Assembly (NCBI GenBank): GCA_020631475.1
Contig: JAHDHE010000001.1
Coordinates: 2,114-66,113 of the forward strand
Reading direction: 5' to 3'
Length of the DNA: 64,000 bases
Source of the DNA: Tenacibaculum sp.
GTDB taxonomy: Bacteria; Bacteroidota; Bacteroidia; Flavobacteriales; Flavobacteriaceae
The notes under the pieces were generated by a model. The model was not told the origin of the DNA. It did not search any database and saw only the letters and a program-made list of their open reading frames with translations. The number at the start of each line of letters is the position of its first letter. Position 1 is the first letter of the stretch. Shown here in pieces: positions 53,580 through 61,871 of the stretch. Made by a program: the position numbers and the translations under genes.

Positions 53580-53637
53580 GTGGGACCACTCTTAAATTCA
53601 AGCACTTACATATTATTTGTAAGTGCTTTTTTGTTTT
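53580..53637 (+). repeat. Right attachment repeat (tRNA 3' end plus terminator)
   Basis: The copy of 9061-9118 that restores the original chromosomal sequence after the insertions. The core TGTGGGACCAC is preceded by CA, matching the middle site rather than the local tRNA T stem. Confidence 0.85.
53600..53632 (+). terminator. Original tRNA terminator, right copy
   Basis: The hairpin AAGCACTTAC/GTAAGTGCTT with a T run, identical to 9081-9113. It now stands 44.5 kb from the tRNA. Confidence 0.85.
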
Positions 53638-53657
53638 AACAACTATTTTAAGAACAA

Positions 53658-53692
53658 AATAGGTGAGTGAAAAACAATTTCACTCACCTATT
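53658..53692. terminator. Bidirectional terminator at the end of the SusCD-type locus
   Basis: AATAGGTGAGTGAAA (53658-53672) pairs perfectly with TTTCACTCACCTATT (53678-53692) around a 5-base loop. It lies just after the FN3 gene stop on the minus strand. Confidence 0.85.
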
Positions 53693-53718
53693 CAATTAAA
53701 TTGAATTTTAAAAATCTA

Positions 53719-55026
53719 TTAATTAAATGCTTTTTTTAAAGCATCACTCATTTTTGTCCAACCATTAACATCTTCTCTAAGTTTTGTTTTTTCTTGTTCA
53801 ATATGAATAAATCTTCCTGTTGTAGAAGTTGATGATGTACTACATGGGTTTGGAGAGCTATTTATTAACCTTCCTTGAGTATTAGTAAAACCGATTAAAC
53901 GAGTCCAACTTGTGTCTAAATGAGCTATTTTAAAGGTTAAAGAATTATCTTCTAATAATAACGCATCCTTAATTTTCACAGCATAATCTACTGCTGGTGT
54001 TTCACGTGTTCCATTACTCATAATTACATAAGGGTCTGATGATTTTTTTCCAAAACCATGTAACTGAATGAATACTGAGTTTGATATTTTATTAAACAAG
54101 ATATCTGTTGTTTTTTGAAACATTGATGTAGTTGTGTGCGCCATATCTGAAACTCTAAAAGCTGCACTCGAACCACAAGCACTAGTTGTTCCTGAACAAG
54201 ATGATGCAGAACTATTATTACACCTGTGTGTACCATTAATTAACAATGCTTTAGCTAAATTGTTCTTAAAACAAAACAACGCTTGTTTTCCTGTATTTGT
54301 ATCGTATTTAGAATGTGGAGCCATCAAAACTAAATTAGCTCTTTCTGGAGTTTTACTAAACACATAAGTTCCCCAATAATTAGATTGAGAAGATTTTTTC
54401 TCTAACACATAAAATATTTGACTTGGAGTTATAGTTGTATCTGTAAACTCAGTTATTTGATATCCTAATTCACCTGCTTTAGTAACTGCATTTGCGATAT
54501 TATTTTGAAGAATATCGTTTATAGTAATATTCCAAGAATCTAATTGAGATGATGAAGGATCTGAATAATTATTTCCAGAATTACCAGGAGCATTATCTAT
54601 TATATTGCCAACATACGTTTCTAAATTACCAGATGAAGTTAATAAAACATTATTAGCTTGTGTTGTAATAGTAATTATGTTGCTAAAACCAGATTCATTT
54701 CCAGCTGCATCTTTTGCTCTTACCTTAAAACTATAAGAAGTGTTTGCTGTTAAATTACTAACCGATAATGATGTTGAACTTGGACTAGAAAAAGCCACAT
54801 TATCTTTAAAAACTAAATAACTAGCTACACCAATATTATCTGTTGATGCTGACCATGAAAGATCTACTGAGGTTTGAGTTGTATTTGAACCTGTTAAATT
54901 AGCTGGCACACTTGGTGCAATTTTATCTGTTACTATTTCAGGTTCACTATCTCCAGATGAACAATTATAAAACAATCCTAAAAAAATAGTTAAACAAAGT
55001 ATAGTTATTTTTAAATTTTTCATCAT
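53719..55026 (-). CDS. FN3-domain lipoprotein with a hydrolase-like C terminus
   Basis: About 435 residues from ATG 55026 (the frame extends to 55068, but that would overlap the previous gene and hide the signal peptide). A lipobox (LFYNC) is followed by one fibronectin type III domain (VPANLTGSNTTQTSVDLSWS to FSNIITITTQ). The C-terminal part has VLMAPHSKYDTNTG and VFIQLHGFGKK. The His-x(3)-Asp and later His resemble zinc ligands of poly-gamma-glutamate hydrolase, N-formylglutamate amidohydrolase and M14-type folds. This hydrolase reading is tentative. It is the last gene of the minus-strand locus. Confidence 0.65.
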   Translation of the reverse strand: MMKNLKITILCLTIFLGLFYNCSSGDSEPEIVTDKIAPSVPANLTGSNTTQTSVDLSWSASTDNIGVASYLVFKDNVAFSSPSSTSLSVSNLTANTSYSFKVRAKDAAGNESGFSNIITITTQANNVLLTSSGNLETYVGNIIDNAPGNSGNNYSDPSSSQLDSWNITINDILQNNIANAVTKAGELGYQITEFTDTTITPSQIFYVLEKKSSQSNYWGTYVFSKTPERANLVLMAPHSKYDTNTGKQALFCFKNNLAKALLINGTHRCNNSSASSCSGTTSACGSSAAFRVSDMAHTTTSMFQKTTDILFNKISNSVFIQLHGFGKKSSDPYVIMSNGTRETPAVDYAVKIKDALLLEDNSLTFKIAHLDTSWTRLIGFTNTQGRLINSSPNPCSTSSTSTTGRFIHIEQEKTKLREDVNGWTKMSDALKKAFN

Positions 55027-55027
55027 C

Positions 55028-56563
55028 TTAAATTTTACTTTCTTCGGAAAGTGCTTTTGTCTTTTCATTTGTATTATTAAACGTTTGCATCAACTGATAC
55101 ACATACGGAATTTGTTTTTGAAAACGCGTTAAAATATCATATGAAATATTATCACGACTAAAAGGTACAACTTTTACGTATTCTTGAATTTCGTTGGCGT
55201 TTCTTCCGTATTTATAATCGTAAGGAAAACGTCCGTTAGAATCAATTTTATTATTCTTATTGTCTTTATTCGCAACACTAATGTAAAATTCACTGTGTTT
55301 AATATTCCCATTTGGATTGAATAACTTTTCTGCTTTTAAATATTCGTGTAATTCTTTTGCTGTATCTACAGCTGGATCAATTAATTGGATATTTTCGACC
55401 ATAAAATCACGGTATAAATACTTACCATCTTTACCCTTATAACTGTACAATTCTTTTAAAATTGAACCAATTTCATCAGTCATATATGGGTAATGCGTGC
55501 ATCCTAAAATAATAGATTTTAATTTGTTCTTTGTTTTTGATAAACGAATTTGTTCCATCAATGTTACTAAATGGTAACGCACATAATTTTTTGCATCATT
55601 AATTTGTAAGATTGAACAATCATCCGATTTTTCGGTATCGCATAACATTTTGCTATCGTTAAAATCAAAATTATATACATCAAATAAGGTTTTGTCAATT
55701 TGAACATCGCCATTTAAACTAGGTCCTTTATAGTCTTTACGAGGTTTTTTTAAGTTTTTATTAAAATAATTCGGGTCTTCATCTACGGCTTCAGCAATTC
55801 CAATTCCTCCTTGAGAAAACACCTCAATAGTTCCTGAATAACCTAACTGGTCTTTCATTTTTAAAATCGTATTATGATATCCTTTTGATGCAACCGTTCC
55901 AGCAGTTGCCAGCACACCAATAATAGCGTTTTCATCTTTATTTAAACTTGCCAAAGTACCACGTACACCTGCATCAATTACACCAATTACTTTTAAATTA
56001 GAATTGGCTTTTTTCAGAAACTCTTCAATATACTCTTTACCATAAGCAGTTGCTGTATTACAGGCAATTACTAGAGCTTTAACTGGTTTTTTATCTGTAT
56101 TTACAGATGTATCATTTCCATCTGAATAATACTTGTTGCTCATTAAAAATTGAGCATCTTTAATAATGTGTTCTTTTAGTAAATCTACTTTATTTTCTTT
56201 GGAATAATTCCCATAAGGCATATTCGCTTGATCGCCTAAATAAATAAAAGATTCTTTGTCGAAATCAAGTTGACCATCGCTACCTTTTTCGTGTGAAGCA
56301 TTTGTATTTTGATCGTAATTTACAATAGCTTTTAAAACGGTTAATCCTCCTGTACCAGAATCGAAAACACCAATGGGTAACGATTTATCTGAGCTAGGAT
56401 AATTAGCCATATCAATATGATAAAAACTATCAGAATCGTTAATTATAGTTGAAACAATATCAGTATTATTGCTTACTAAAACTTCTTTTTTCTTCGGGTT
56501 TTCTTTACAGCCAACTATAAACAGTAGCGTATATACTGCTAATAAAAAACTAATTTTCTTCAT
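55028..56563 (-). CDS. Exported glutamate racemase-like lipoprotein
   Basis: A 511-residue protein. All signature blocks of Asp/Glu racemases are present: GVFDSGTGGLTVLKAI (about 62-77), IACNTATAYGKEY (catalytic Cys about 167) and ILGCTHYPYM (catalytic Cys about 354). Unusually it has a lipoprotein signal (LLFIVGC, Cys19) and is almost twice the length of MurI (about 270), with insertions between the motifs. It would interconvert L- and D-glutamate in the periplasm, or bind it. The SusCD-type context favours catabolism over cell-wall synthesis. The stop touches the FN3 gene start. Confidence 0.82.
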   Translation of the reverse strand: MKKISFLLAVYTLLFIVGCKENPKKKEVLVSNNTDIVSTIINDSDSFYHIDMANYPSSDKSLPIGVFDSGTGGLTVLKAIVNYDQNTNASHEKGSDGQLDFDKESFIYLGDQANMPYGNYSKENKVDLLKEHIIKDAQFLMSNKYYSDGNDTSVNTDKKPVKALVIACNTATAYGKEYIEEFLKKANSNLKVIGVIDAGVRGTLASLNKDENAIIGVLATAGTVASKGYHNTILKMKDQLGYSGTIEVFSQGGIGIAEAVDEDPNYFNKNLKKPRKDYKGPSLNGDVQIDKTLFDVYNFDFNDSKMLCDTEKSDDCSILQINDAKNYVRYHLVTLMEQIRLSKTKNKLKSIILGCTHYPYMTDEIGSILKELYSYKGKDGKYLYRDFMVENIQLIDPAVDTAKELHEYLKAEKLFNPNGNIKHSEFYISVANKDNKNNKIDSNGRFPYDYKYGRNANEIQEYVKVVPFSRDNISYDILTRFQKQIPYVYQLMQTFNNTNEKTKALSEESKI

Positions 56564-56589
56564 GATTTTTATTTTTCAATAATATTTGG

Positions 56590-56634
56590 TCGAGTACAGT
56601 CGAGACCCATATAACATCTCTCGACTGCGCTCGA
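56590..56634. repeat. REP-like palindrome
   Basis: TCGAGTACAGTCGAGA (56590-56605) and TCTCGACTGCGCTCGA (56619-56634) form an inverted repeat with two mismatches. It resembles the CTCGACTGCGCTCGA-type dispersed repeats common in flavobacterial genomes, and it lies between the racemase and D-aminoacylase genes. Confidence 0.65.
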
Positions 56635-56647
56635 GGGGACTTCTTAA

Positions 56648-58198
56648 TTATTTCTTTAAAACTTTTCCGTTTAATTGTTTAGTAAATTTTCTATTTTCAA
56701 CAGATAATTTACCGTTAATAATACTATATTCTAATCCTTCAGATAACTGAAATGCATCTGTATAATCTGCCACATCTTTAAAGGTTTTGGGATTAAAAAT
56801 GATAATATCCGCATAATAACCTTCTTTAAGTTTTCCTCTATTTTTGATTTTGAAAATTTCTGCAGTTTTTGAAGTGCTTCCGTTAATAAATGAAGCAACA
56901 TCAATTACCTTTTCTTGTTGAACATATTTGTTATACTTTCTTGGAAATGAACCATATTTTCTTGGATGACCTGTATTTCCGTCAGAACCTGTAACTACCC
57001 AATCTTGTTTCATAAATGTATGAATATCGTCAGGATTCATATTAAACGAAGCAACTCTTATGTAGCCAGTTTTTAGTGTTTCAAAAACAGCAATTTCTGG
57101 AGAAACATTTAGCATTTTAGAAACTTCTAAAAGGTTTTTTCCAACAAATTTTGGTTCTTTAGATTTTACAATTAATAATTTTTCTGGACCACCTCTTCTA
57201 GTAATATTCTTTTTAGTATCTACTAAAATTCTTTGCTTTAATTTAGGGTTATTATACCTGATAAATAATGAATCTTTCCCTCCACTTTCTGCCCAACGTG
57301 GAGCAACTGCAGATTTTAATCCTGTTGCAGAAGCATCATAAGGATATTGGTTTGCAGTAACTTGTACACCTTCTTCTTGTGCATTTTCAATTGCTTTTAC
57401 AATATCTTTGCTTTGATGCCAAACATCTACTCCCAAACATTTAATATGTGATATATGAATAGGCAATTTTGCTTGTCGTCCAATTTCAATGGCTTCTTCA
57501 ATAGCGGGAATTAAACCGACTGTATACGAGCTTTCGTCACGTAAATGTGTATCATAAATTCCATCGTTTTTTGCTACTGCTTTTGCCAAAGCAATTACTT
57601 CTTCTGTATTAGAATAGCTTCCTGGTGAATAAAATAAACCTGTAGAAATGCCAAAGGCACCAGCATCCATTTCTTGCTGAATTAGGTTTTGCATTTTTAT
57701 AATTTCTTCATCGGTTGCTTTTCTATCGCTTTTTCCCATTACTTGTTTTCTAACGGTTCCATGACCAACAAGAGGGACAGCATTTGTTCCAATTCCGTGT
57801 TGATTATATAAATCGATATATTTTGAAGTTGGATAAAAACTATCACCATCATTACCAGTTACAACCGTTGTAATTCCCTGAAACAAAAATGGTTTATTGT
57901 GTGAATTCTTAGGGTCTTTTAAATCTCTATCCGCATGTGTATGCGGATCAATAAACCCTGGAGAAACAATTAATCCTTTTGCATCAATCGTTTTTTTAGC
58001 ATTTATTGACACCGAATTCTCATCACCAATAAAAACAATTTTATCGTCTTTTATTCCTATAGAATTGTTTGTTGAAGTTTTATCAATTCCGTTATAAACC
58101 GTTCCGTTTTGTATAAGAATATCAGCTTCTATTTTCTTTTTAGAACAAGAAGAAAATAGGAATAAAAAAGTTGTAAGTATGTGAATTCTATAATTCAT
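56648..58198 (-). CDS. N-acyl-D-amino-acid deacylase family lipoprotein
   Basis: A 516-residue amidohydrolase. The N-terminal beta domain leads to SPGFIDPHTHADRD (HxH metal site), then HISHIKCLGVD and VTGSDGNTGHPRKYG (late Asp). This is the D-aminoacylase/N-acyl-D-glutamate deacylase pattern, releasing free D-amino acids from N-acyl forms. The usual GNCG loop reads GNDGDS, so the zinc-binding Cys of characterised D-aminoacylase appears replaced by Asp. A lipobox (LFSSC, Cys18) predicts an exported lipoprotein. It overlaps the M14 gene by 11 bases. Confidence 0.82.
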   Translation of the reverse strand: MNYRIHILTTFLFLFSSCSKKKIEADILIQNGTVYNGIDKTSTNNSIGIKDDKIVFIGDENSVSINAKKTIDAKGLIVSPGFIDPHTHADRDLKDPKNSHNKPFLFQGITTVVTGNDGDSFYPTSKYIDLYNQHGIGTNAVPLVGHGTVRKQVMGKSDRKATDEEIIKMQNLIQQEMDAGAFGISTGLFYSPGSYSNTEEVIALAKAVAKNDGIYDTHLRDESSYTVGLIPAIEEAIEIGRQAKLPIHISHIKCLGVDVWHQSKDIVKAIENAQEEGVQVTANQYPYDASATGLKSAVAPRWAESGGKDSLFIRYNNPKLKQRILVDTKKNITRRGGPEKLLIVKSKEPKFVGKNLLEVSKMLNVSPEIAVFETLKTGYIRVASFNMNPDDIHTFMKQDWVVTGSDGNTGHPRKYGSFPRKYNKYVQQEKVIDVASFINGSTSKTAEIFKIKNRGKLKEGYYADIIIFNPKTFKDVADYTDAFQLSEGLEYSIINGKLSVENRKFTKQLNGKVLKK

Positions 58199-59348
58199 TA
58201 TTCTCTAATTTTAAAAGCATTGTTTTCATTAGATTTTGAGCATATATTTTTGCTCTCTCTTTTATAATATTTCTATCAATTTCATCACCATCTTCATAAG
58301 TAACTGCTTCGCAATTAAACGTATTTATAAAGTAATTATAGCAATATGGTAATTCTTGTCTACGCTTTCTTGCCTCAACTTTAAAGTTGGAATTACTTTC
58401 AATATTTTGAATCCAATTTGGAATAATTTTCTTTGATTTAGCCGCATTTATAGAGTCTAAAACCAGCAAATAAGGTCCTGAATATGACGTATGAAAATCT
58501 ATAGCAAACTGAATTTTAGTTCCTTTTGAAACTTTTTCTTCCAAATAGTTTTTAACCATTTTAGTTTCTGGTTGGGTAAAATCTACCCAATCTCTATTTA
58601 AATCGATACCATTTGCGTTATGCCTCCAATTTCCTAAATCTGCACCATCTGGATTTAACAGCGGAAATGTGTAGATATTAAAGTTTTCTCTAAATGATTT
58701 TGCTGTTTTAGTGTTAGCCATTAAAGTTTCAAAAAAAGATTTAAAACCTATTGTTCCACCAGGAATTTCTGGAGGATGCTGTCTAGCGATTAAAACAATA
58801 CTATTTTTAGTTGGTTCACTTTCTAATTCAATACAGTAATTATTATTGTTTTGAACAGTTTTACCAGCAATTACTTTTTTTAATTCAGAATAATTTTCAA
58901 TCATTTTATCAACCCAAGCATAAGTGTCTTTAGACGATTCAATTTCTTGAGCAGCAACATATAGTTTTTTAGAAGAAATACTTAATTTTAAAGTTGCTGT
59001 ACCTTTAATTGTATCAATTGAAATATTTTGCGCTTCTATTTTTTTCCAAGTTTTTTTATCAAAACTTAATTTTGGAATGTAACGATGTTTATAATCGCCA
59101 TAATTTAAAGTTAATTCTATAGTTTTTGGTCTATCGCTAGAAACTGCAAATGCAAACCAAGGGCTTTTATTTACAGGTTCAAAAGCGGGTTTTATAATTG
59201 CTTCAAATGAGCTATCTTTTTTTGTAATTAAGCTGTCTAACCTTGCTCCTGAGAATGAAGTATTAAAAACAATTTTGTTTTTTTCTTTTACGCATGAGTA
59301 AGAAATATGCAGAAGAAATAAAACGAATATGTATTTATATCTTTTCAT
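58188..59348 (-). CDS. M14-family zinc carboxypeptidase lipoprotein
   Basis: A 386-residue metallopeptidase. The first zinc ligands are in ARQHPPEIPG (His and Glu), NGIDLNRDW is the substrate-binding block, the third zinc ligand is in IDFHTSYSG and the general-base Glu is in AVTYEDGDE. The N-terminal 120 residues form a beta-sandwich as in cytosolic-carboxypeptidase-like M14 proteins. A lipobox (ISYSC, Cys19) gives export. In this locus it could trim gamma-linked glutamate or peptidoglycan peptides. It starts 2 bases after the dehydrogenase stop. Confidence 0.85.
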   Translation of the reverse strand: MKRYKYIFVLFLLHISYSCVKEKNKIVFNTSFSGARLDSLITKKDSSFEAIIKPAFEPVNKSPWFAFAVSSDRPKTIELTLNYGDYKHRYIPKLSFDKKTWKKIEAQNISIDTIKGTATLKLSISSKKLYVAAQEIESSKDTYAWVDKMIENYSELKKVIAGKTVQNNNNYCIELESEPTKNSIVLIARQHPPEIPGGTIGFKSFFETLMANTKTAKSFRENFNIYTFPLLNPDGADLGNWRHNANGIDLNRDWVDFTQPETKMVKNYLEEKVSKGTKIQFAIDFHTSYSGPYLLVLDSINAAKSKKIIPNWIQNIESNSNFKVEARKRRQELPYCYNYFINTFNCEAVTYEDGDEIDRNIIKERAKIYAQNLMKTMLLKLENNEL

Positions 59349-59350
59349 TT

Positions 59351-60346
59351 TTAGTTTATAAATCCAGGAACCGCAATAGTTGACATTGTTTGTAATCCAG
59401 TAGGAGCTTTTAAAATACTATTAATACAATTAATTGTTATGGCACAAGTAGCAATATCGCCATTAATTCCGCCTTCAATTTCTGATGAAAAAGACGGGGT
59501 TCCTTTTATTGTAATTTTATCGTATGATCTAGATTCTCCAATAGCAGCCTTAAAGTGCATTTTAATTTTACAAACTCCGTTTACATAACCGTGTGCTATT
59601 TGTTCTACACCACGAGCATCACCTTTTTGTACTTTTATGGCTGCTGATGAAACTTCACTTTCTGCAATTACTGGATCTAAACTTTCTGTTACTTTATCTA
59701 ATTTTAAACCGATTGAGTTTGCTAATAGATAAACCGATTCTTGTAAACCAACATGACGTAAGGTGCCTGTTGCCTCTTTTTTTCTAAAATCAACTAAACT
59801 TAAACCTGCTCCTATTTTTTGTTGAAAAGGAACACGTCTTGGTGTTGCATCTTGCACTCTTTCAACTGTAATATGTTCTATTTCTTTTGATATAGAAGTG
59901 AAAACTGATGGTAGATAATCCATTAAAAAACCTGGATTTACTCCTGTGCCCAAACATGAAATATTATATTTTTTACATATATTATTTAACTTTTTACTTA
60001 GTTCGGGTTGTAATTCCCATGGATAAGACAATTCTTCGCAAGTAGAGATAACTGGTATACCAAACTTTGCAACTTCTTCTACTTGTGGAATTAGTTTTTC
60101 TAAACTTGACACTGTAGTTATTATTGCTACATCTGGTTTGTTGTTTAAACTTTCAACAGCTTCTTTTACTGAGGGGTAAATATATACTTCATTAGGTAAC
60201 TCCTTATCTAAACTTACTAATGCTTTCTCTTGTAATTTTGGATTGACATCTACACCTGCAACCGTTTTAATAGTTGATTTTTGAGCAATATATTTCCCTA
60301 TTTGAATCCCTAAGGGACCAAATCCTATTTGCAAAACACTCTTCAT
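59351..60346 (-). CDS. DapB/2,4-diaminopentanoate dehydrogenase-like oxidoreductase
   Basis: A 331-residue cytoplasmic enzyme with an N-terminal Rossmann fold (LQIGFGPLGIQIGKYIA). Characteristic blocks are CLGTGVNPGFLMDYLP, TVERVQDATPRRVPFQQKIG and HVGLQESVYLLANSIG. This matches the dihydrodipicolinate-reductase-like group that includes 2,4-diaminopentanoate dehydrogenase. It may oxidise an amino-acid-derived intermediate of the locus. It is the only cytoplasmic enzyme here. A terminator separates it from SusD, so it may be at a lower transcription level. Confidence 0.75.
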   Translation of the reverse strand: MKSVLQIGFGPLGIQIGKYIAQKSTIKTVAGVDVNPKLQEKALVSLDKELPNEVYIYPSVKEAVESLNNKPDVAIITTVSSLEKLIPQVEEVAKFGIPVISTCEELSYPWELQPELSKKLNNICKKYNISCLGTGVNPGFLMDYLPSVFTSISKEIEHITVERVQDATPRRVPFQQKIGAGLSLVDFRKKEATGTLRHVGLQESVYLLANSIGLKLDKVTESLDPVIAESEVSSAAIKVQKGDARGVEQIAHGYVNGVCKIKMHFKAAIGESRSYDKITIKGTPSFSSEIEGGINGDIATCAITINCINSILKAPTGLQTMSTIAVPGFIN

Positions 60347-60361
60347 ATTTTAATTTTAAAA

Positions 60362-60398
60362 AAGAGGTTGTCATATTTTAATAAAAAGACAACCTCTT
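60362..60398 (-). terminator. Terminator between susD and the enzyme genes
   Basis: AAGAGGTTGTC (60362-60372) pairs with GACAACCTCTT (60388-60398). On the minus strand it is followed by Ts. It probably lets only part of the SusCD transcript continue into the enzymes. Confidence 0.8.
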
Positions 60399-60431
60399 AT
60401 AGAAAACAAAATTCACATTAATATTTATTAT

Positions 60432-61853
60432 TTATTGATTAACAGGTGTAACCGTAAACAAATCTGGTATTGGACTTGGAATGTTACTATTAGAGTCTAT
60501 TTCATCTTGAGGATATAGTAGCCTCTGAGGGTTTACTGTTGTAGTATTATTGTTTAAAGGGAATGGAACAATTACATCACTATCAGTTTTTTTAAGTCTT
60601 CTAGCATCGTTAAAAGCCATAAAAGTTGTAAAGCCAGAAACATATCTTTCTTCAATAATTTCTCTTAAGATAGCTCTATCGGTAGCAATATTATCCATGT
60701 TTTCCATACCTCCAGCTTGAAAATCTGCCATAACATAATCATCATATTTATAAGTAGCTCCTCCAATAACATTAAATGCATTCCCAGATCGTAAATATGC
60801 TCTTAATTGATTTAATTTATCAATTGCTCCTTGCATATCATTATTTGCACGTAATAAACATTCTGCCCAAATTAATAGGTTCTCTTCATAACTTACCAAT
60901 TTCATAGGTGTGTCTTTATCATCTATTCCATTTGTCTGCCCACCATCTCCGTCGATATAAGAATATTGTCTACGAGCTGTTTCATCAGTTTTAGCATTAT
61001 TTCTCCCATTAACATTTGCTGGGTCTAATAAATTCCTATAAAAAGCTCCTACTCCTGTCATATCACCAGATCTACTACTTGTTACAAAATTATTTAAAAT
61101 ATTACTGTTTCCAGGAACTAAACCAATTGGGTTATAAGACATTGTATTAGATGCGCTACTTATACCATCGGTTACATAATTAAGAGCCATACCATATTGC
61201 TTTGTTTGCAAAAAGTACCTAGCTTTTAAAGTATTAGCTGCTTGAATCCATTTTGAAGCATTACCCCCATAATAATTATCTTGACTATTTACTATTCCTG
61301 TAGTAGCTCCATTTTGAAGTTTTGGAATAGCATTTGTAAGTAGCGTTTGAATTGACGCATAAACATCTGCTTGAGCATCAAAAGTTGGGTCTGGAGAGCC
61401 TAAATTGGGGTTATCTGGAGTTGCTGTAGAATAAGGTACATTTCCAAAAAGAGATGTAGCAGTACCAATAGCTAAGGCTTCATTTACATCAATTATCCCC
61501 ATTAATCTTCCAACATCAGAAGATAATCTTCTCATTTCTTTATTTTGTACTAAAATTCCATTATAAATATGTGCCCAAGTTCCATCTGAATCTCCTGGAG
61601 TATAGTCGTAATTATATATGGTCTGTTGCACTAAATTTTTCCCAATTAACCCTCCTGTGTAATACATTGAAACACGAGATAAATGTCCTTGCTGTACTTG
61701 TGCATTTGCTAATAGAGTACCTCTTAATAATAAATCTCCTGAAGGCACTTCAACCAATTGATTTGGGTTATCATTTATATCTAAATAATTATCACATGCT
61801 ACAATTGAAATTAGAAAAACAAAAGTTAATCCTATTTTATATAATGTTTTCAT
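60432..61853 (-). CDS. SusD/RagB-like nutrient-binding lipoprotein
   Basis: A 473-residue outer-membrane lipoprotein of the SusD-like_2 type. The lipobox is LISIVAC (Cys20), followed by DNYLDINDNPNQLVEV. Helical TPR-like segments and the C-terminal block TDRAILREIIEERYVSGFTTFMAFNDARRLKK are typical. It would close over the SusC channel as a lid and bind the oligomer to be imported. It starts 18 bases after the SusC stop. No glycan-specific enzyme is nearby, so the ligand is more likely a peptide or poly-amino acid. Confidence 0.92.
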   Translation of the reverse strand: MKTLYKIGLTFVFLISIVACDNYLDINDNPNQLVEVPSGDLLLRGTLLANAQVQQGHLSRVSMYYTGGLIGKNLVQQTIYNYDYTPGDSDGTWAHIYNGILVQNKEMRRLSSDVGRLMGIIDVNEALAIGTATSLFGNVPYSTATPDNPNLGSPDPTFDAQADVYASIQTLLTNAIPKLQNGATTGIVNSQDNYYGGNASKWIQAANTLKARYFLQTKQYGMALNYVTDGISSASNTMSYNPIGLVPGNSNILNNFVTSSRSGDMTGVGAFYRNLLDPANVNGRNNAKTDETARRQYSYIDGDGGQTNGIDDKDTPMKLVSYEENLLIWAECLLRANNDMQGAIDKLNQLRAYLRSGNAFNVIGGATYKYDDYVMADFQAGGMENMDNIATDRAILREIIEERYVSGFTTFMAFNDARRLKKTDSDVIVPFPLNNNTTTVNPQRLLYPQDEIDSNSNIPSPIPDLFTVTPVNQ

Positions 61854-61871
61854 ATTTTAAATTTTTCTATA

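Larger units (their letters stand above)
32090..53589. mobile_element. Integrative element 2 (about 21.5 kb), defence island
   Basis: The segment is bounded by the middle attachment site and the right attachment repeat at 53577-53589. It has its own integrase at the right end, a Xis-like protein, a polymerase-like protein and a nine-gene plus-strand defence cluster. Terminal AGGGTGCTT-type repeats (32145-32165 and 53431-53448) are different from those of element 1, so this is a separate element inserted in tandem. Confidence 0.8.
53381..53718. other. Right border region of element 2
   Basis: This 338-base gap holds the AGGGTGCTT repeat, a tandem CTACTGACA pair (53509-53517 and 53518-53526), an inverted repeat TGACAAT/ATTGTCA (53522-53541), the attachment core and two terminators. 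There is no gene. Confidence 0.7.

Noticed and set aside
9070-53589. Integrated prophage or conjugative element
   Set aside because: Phage-like recombination genes are present, but no capsid, terminase, portal or tail genes, and no relaxase, coupling protein or T4SS genes were seen in either element.
54024-54367. Alternative frames within the FN3 lipoprotein gene
   Set aside because: Shadows of a gene with a clear signal peptide and FN3 domain.
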